NCBI GenBank assembly: GCA_030615235.1
Contig: JAUWZR010000024.1
Span: 1-17,156 of the forward strand
Direction: 5' to 3'
Origin: Promethearchaeota archaeon
GTDB lineage: Archaea; Asgardarchaeota; Lokiarchaeia; Sigyniarchaeales; SOKP01
Length of the DNA stretch: 17,156 nucleotides
In this document: in pieces, positions 14,159 through 17,156 of the stretch
Layout: every line of letters begins with the position of its first letter
Numbering within the stretch: the first letter of the stretch is position 1
The notes under the pieces: generated by a model
Told to the model about the DNA's origin: nothing
The model's database searches: none
Seen by the model: only the letters and a program-made list of their open reading frames with translations
Made by a program: the position numbers and the translations under genes

Positions 14159-15502
14159 ATGGCGTTTAAGAAGTTAGGGAAAGATTTAGAATCGATAATG
14201 CGGAAATTACGAGGTTTACCAAAAATCGATATAGATGCGGTTACCTCAGCAATGAAAGATTTACAGAAAAGTCTTTTGGGAGCAGATGTGAAAGTAGAAT
14301 TAGTCTTCCAGATGACTGAAAATATCAAAAAAGAAGCAAAGAACACTAAATTACAAAGAGCGAGAAGAAAAGACTTCATAATTAAGCTCGTTCATGATGA
14401 GTTACTGAAAACAATCGGAGGGAAAGCTGCCCCTATAAGAATAAAACCAGGAAAAAGTAATGTTATTCTACTTGTTGGTATCCAAGGTTCAGGTAAAACT
14501 ACTACTGTTGGCAAGTTAGCGCGATTTTATAAGAATAAAGGATATAAAGTAGCTGCGGTTACTACTGATACATGGCGTCCTGGGGCTTACGAACAATTAG
14601 TACAGTTAACAGACCAAATTGGAGTTAAATGTTATGGGAACCCAAATGAAAAAAATGCGATCAAACTTGCAGTTAGAGAAACTAAAAAAGCAATAAATGA
14701 CGAGCATGACATAATAATCGTAGATACTGCTGGCCGACATAAAGAAGAAAAAGAATTAATGCGAGAGATGGAAAAGATCGAATCAAATTTAAAACCTAAC
14801 GAAGTTATCTTAGTAATCGATGGAACTTTAGGGCAACAAGCTTATGCACAAGCAGAAGAATTTGCTAAATCTACAAATATTGGTAGTATAATCGTTACCA
14901 AACTAGATGGGACAGCTAAAGGAGGTGGAGCACTTTCTGCTTGTGCTGCCACTAATCAATCCATTAGATTCATTGGAGTAGGTGAAAAATTAGAAGATTT
15001 GGAAGAATTTAATCCAACAACATTTGTAGGTTCTCTATTAGGCATTCCTAATATAGAGGGTTTGGTCAAAAAGGTACAAGAAGCTGAGATTGATGTTGAT
15101 ACTGATATGGTTAAGAGAATGATGAAAGGAAAATTCACTCTCGACGATCTTTATAATCAATTGAAATCTATTAAAAAAGTCGGTAAAATGAAAAATATTT
15201 TAGCAATGATGGGAGGGGGTAATATTCCTGAGGCGTTAACTGATGATGCTGAAAAAAATTTAGAAAAGTGGGAGGTTGTTTTAAATTCTCTCACCCAAGC
15301 AGAAAAGGAAGATCCGAAAATTATTAAAAAAACACGAAAAAGAAGAATTGCTATTGGGAGTGGTACTGATTACGCTACAATAAATAAAATGCTTGATCAA
15401 TATAACCAAATGAAAAAATTCATGAAAAAAGCTCTAAAAATGCAAAAAAAGGGAAAAGGAATACCGGGTCTTCCAGGAATAGGAAAAGACTTTAAATTCT
15501 AA
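14159..15502 (+). CDS. srp54: Signal recognition particle protein SRP54
   Basis: 447 residues, the usual archaeal length. SRP54 binds signal sequences and 7S RNA and delivers ribosomes to the membrane receptor FtsY. The N domain (about 1-85) is followed by the G domain: G1 GIQGSGKTTT at about 107-116, the insertion-box region TTDTWRPGAYEQL, G3 DTAGRH at 189-194 and G4 TKLDGTAKGGG at about 247-257. The M domain (about 300-447) is Met/Lys-rich, with the family's KKRRIAxGSG-like motif (RKRRIAIGSGTD) and a C terminus of GIPGLPGIGKDFKF. The 7S RNA gene is not in the window. There is no Shine-Dalgarno before the ATG. Two further plus-strand genes follow closely, probably on the same transcript. Confidence 0.97.
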   Translation: MAFKKLGKDLESIMRKLRGLPKIDIDAVTSAMKDLQKSLLGADVKVELVFQMTENIKKEAKNTKLQRARRKDFIIKLVHDELLKTIGGKAAPIRIKPGKSNVILLVGIQGSGKTTTVGKLARFYKNKGYKVAAVTTDTWRPGAYEQLVQLTDQIGVKCYGNPNEKNAIKLAVRETKKAINDEHDIIIVDTAGRHKEEKELMREMEKIESNLKPNEVILVIDGTLGQQAYAQAEEFAKSTNIGSIIVTKLDGTAKGGGALSACAATNQSIRFIGVGEKLEDLEEFNPTTFVGSLLGIPNIEGLVKKVQEAEIDVDTDMVKRMMKGKFTLDDLYNQLKSIKKVGKMKNILAMMGGGNIPEALTDDAEKNLEKWEVVLNSLTQAEKEDPKIIKKTRKRRIAIGSGTDYATINKMLDQYNQMKKFMKKALKMQKKGKGIPGLPGIGKDFKF

Positions 15503-15517
15503 GTATAGTATTTAGAT

Positions 15518-16180
15518 TTGATAAATTTGGATTTCTTAATATTTTTGGAAAGCGTTACTAAATATACTAAATGCGATATTGATGAAGGAAAAACTCCCCT
15601 CAATGTATATACGCTCTGCGCTATTATAAGAGAATCTTTTTGTATATCTTATACAATAAGAAAAAATAATAATTTATACTTATATCTTGAAACAGATCAC
15701 CTTTTTATAAAGATTGAAGGTAAATCTGTGAGATATTTAGGTTCTGATGAGAGATCCCAAGCCTTACTTTTATTGAGAGCTTTAATGAAAATAGAAAACG
15801 ATGAAAATTATAACGATCGAGAATGGATTAGGTCAACTCCAGGGATATTTGTTAAAAAGTTGCCATCCTCAGAACTTATTATGAAAAACATTAATGGCAA
15901 CTTTAATGATAAAAGAATATTTTTTGCTGAAAGTTCTAATGAAAATTTTAAACAAAATGTTAAGTTTGGAGAGAATATTGATGAAAATAGCTCACATTGC
16001 TATATTTTTTCATTTTCTCAAGAATCAATCCCTTTTCTTAAGTTTTTACAAAAAGTTAATGAAGAGTGTAGTTTAAAAAATATTGATCTTTCAAAAATAA
16101 GAGGAATTGAAAATAAAATCTTATATATAAACTTCTTATATGATCAAAGAAATTACCGAAAAACTGATAGCGAACTATGA
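15518..16180 (+). CDS. Unknown 220-residue protein upstream of dihydroorotase, TTG start
   Basis: A soluble protein of about 220 residues, no family recognised. The frame is open from a TAG at 15506, and no ATG lies near the N terminus; TTG at 15518 or TTG at 15527 are the candidate starts, with no clear Shine-Dalgarno. Visible features are an alpha/beta-like N-terminal half (YLYLETDHLFIKIEGKSVRY) and a conserved-looking middle REWIRSTPGIFVKKLP, followed by a low-complexity Asn/Lys/Phe stretch. The start lies 15 bases after SRP54 and the TGA overlaps the ATG of dihydroorotase as ATGA. Tight coupling to both suggests co-translation. Its role is not known. Confidence 0.6.
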   Translation: MINLDFLIFLESVTKYTKCDIDEGKTPLNVYTLCAIIRESFCISYTIRKNNNLYLYLETDHLFIKIEGKSVRYLGSDERSQALLLLRALMKIENDENYNDREWIRSTPGIFVKKLPSSELIMKNINGNFNDKRIFFAESSNENFKQNVKFGENIDENSSHCYIFSFSQESIPFLKFLQKVNEECSLKNIDLSKIRGIENKILYINFLYDQRNYRKTDSEL

Positions 16181-17156
16181 TCTTAAAAAATGGGCTTATT
16201 TATAGCGACGGTTTGCTTCGTAATGGCGCCATTTTAATTCTTGAGGGCATAATCAGATCAGTTATTTACGATATAACCGAGGAGACTCTACAATCAATAA
16301 AGAATCAAAACACAGACGGAATAGAAATTAATTGTGAGGAGAGAATGGTTATACCAGGGATAATTGATATTCATTCCCACTTAAGGGATATGGAACAGAG
16401 TGAAAAAGAAACATTTTTAACAGGAACTTTGGCAGCAGCTTTTTCTGGAATAACAACTGTTTTCACTATGCCTAACACAAAACCCCCAGCTATAAGTGCA
16501 AACCAGGTTAAAAGATGGATGAAAAAAGCACATAATAATATATATGTAGATGTAGGGTTTATAGCGGGGATTCCAAGGGATTTTAATTTCGAAGAAATAA
16601 TTTCTATTATTGACTTAGGTGTTATAGGCTTTAAAATCTACCCTTTAAATGCTTTAAACGGTATCGATTGGACAGAATACTTAAATATTCAAAAACTTCT
16701 AAATATATCGTCAAAATTCCAAATTCCGATTTTTATTCATCCAGATTGGCCTTTAAACGCCGAAGAAAAAGAAAAAATATTTCAAAAAGACATTGAAGAA
16801 AAATTACCGTATTTGAAACTGCACAATAAATTATACCCAACCTACATGGAAGCTAAATTTGTGAATTTTCTTCTTGAAAATTATTATAAAATTGTTGTGG
16901 ATTTAGAATTAATCCCTGAAGATTATCCTATTATTCATTTCTGTCATATTAGTTGCCAGGATAGCTACTCCTTGATTAAAAAGGCGTTGAGTGCGAATAA
17001 ATTCTTAAAAATTACATTTGAGATAACACCACATCATCTATTATTAACTAATACTTTACGGATTGAAAATCCTAATTATGCTAAAGTTCTCCCACCTTTA
17101 AGAAATGAAAAACACGCATCTTATCTATTTCAGGAACTTAAACGAGGTAATATAAA
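16177..17156 (+). CDS. pyrC: Dihydroorotase (cut by window end)
   Basis: 326 codons are present and no stop is reached. Dihydroorotase closes carbamoyl-aspartate to dihydroorotate in pyrimidine synthesis. The amidohydrolase metal motif is at 64-71 (DIHSHLRD; H66 and H68), and the family's TMPNTKP follows at about 97-103. The likely carboxylated bridging lysine is K153 in GFKIYPLN. H188 in FIHPDW and the His in CHIS are candidate metal ligands, and ITPHHLLLT and PPLRNE match the conserved substrate-loop region. The final metal Asp lies beyond the window. The more usual 'H.E' at the third ligand is replaced by HPDW, so a related amidohydrolase (for instance allantoinase-like) is a weaker alternative. 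The start is fixed by the ATGA overlap with the upstream gene. Confidence 0.85.
   Translation, partial: MILKNGLIYSDGLLRNGAILILEGIIRSVIYDITEETLQSIKNQNTDGIEINCEERMVIPGIIDIHSHLRDMEQSEKETFLTGTLAAAFSGITTVFTMPNTKPPAISANQVKRWMKKAHNNIYVDVGFIAGIPRDFNFEEIISIIDLGVIGFKIYPLNALNGIDWTEYLNIQKLLNISSKFQIPIFIHPDWPLNAEEKEKIFQKDIEEKLPYLKLHNKLYPTYMEAKFVNFLLENYYKIVVDLELIPEDYPIIHFCHISCQDSYSLIKKALSANKFLKITFEITPHHLLLTNTLRIENPNYAKVLPPLRNEKHASYLFQELKRGNI

Overview
The window is AT-rich, densely coded DNA from an archaeon. The diagnostic genes are a hypusine-loop aIF5A, a FEN-1 flap endonuclease with a C-terminal PCNA box, a two-ring Cdc48/VAT AAA ATPase, a Nob1-type PIN/zinc-ribbon endonuclease, archaeal SRP54 and a HerA-type ATPase. 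An acyl-CoA dehydrogenase, a glycerol-kinase-like enzyme and several orphan four-helix membrane proteins fit an AT-rich Asgard (Lokiarchaeota-like) genome. That lineage is an inference from overall feel; only 'archaeon' is well supported. No tRNA, rRNA, CRISPR array or insertion sequence was seen, and no stretch over 300 bases is without a gene.

Region 1 (1-2342) is accessory metabolism and transport. It holds the 5' end of an acyl-CoA dehydrogenase on the minus strand, a divergent MFS transporter, a leftover C-terminal fragment of a second, related MFS gene directly behind it, and a small four-helix membrane protein. Region 2 (2343-6754) mixes orphans with one enzyme. A 383-residue protein has a weak AbiEii-like nucleotidyltransferase signature, and a 225-residue protein ends in a zinc ribbon. 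Next come a glycerol-kinase-like FGGY kinase and a second four-helix membrane protein. Region 3 (6755-8580) has a HerA-like ATPase and, converging on it and overlapping its stop, a 91-codon gene with no ordinary start codon.

Region 4 (8618-14008) is a minus-strand informational and quality-control block, transcribed in the order aIF5A, NAD kinase, Nob1, FEN-1, Cdc48. It covers translation elongation, NADP supply, 3' end maturation of 16S rRNA, Okazaki-flap removal and protein unfolding. Nob1 begins inside the end of the NAD kinase gene and its PIN domain is complete only if a non-AUG start (probably ATT) is used, so a standard start call would cut off the catalytic N terminus. Region 5 (14159-17156) runs on the plus strand: SRP54, an unrecognised 220-residue protein with a TTG start, and a dihydroorotase coupled to it by an ATGA overlap and cut by the window end.

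The points most worth a second look are the two genes that seem to start with ATT, the MFS gene remnant, the lone AbiEii-like protein, and the HerA-like ATPase with an altered P-loop and no NurA in view.
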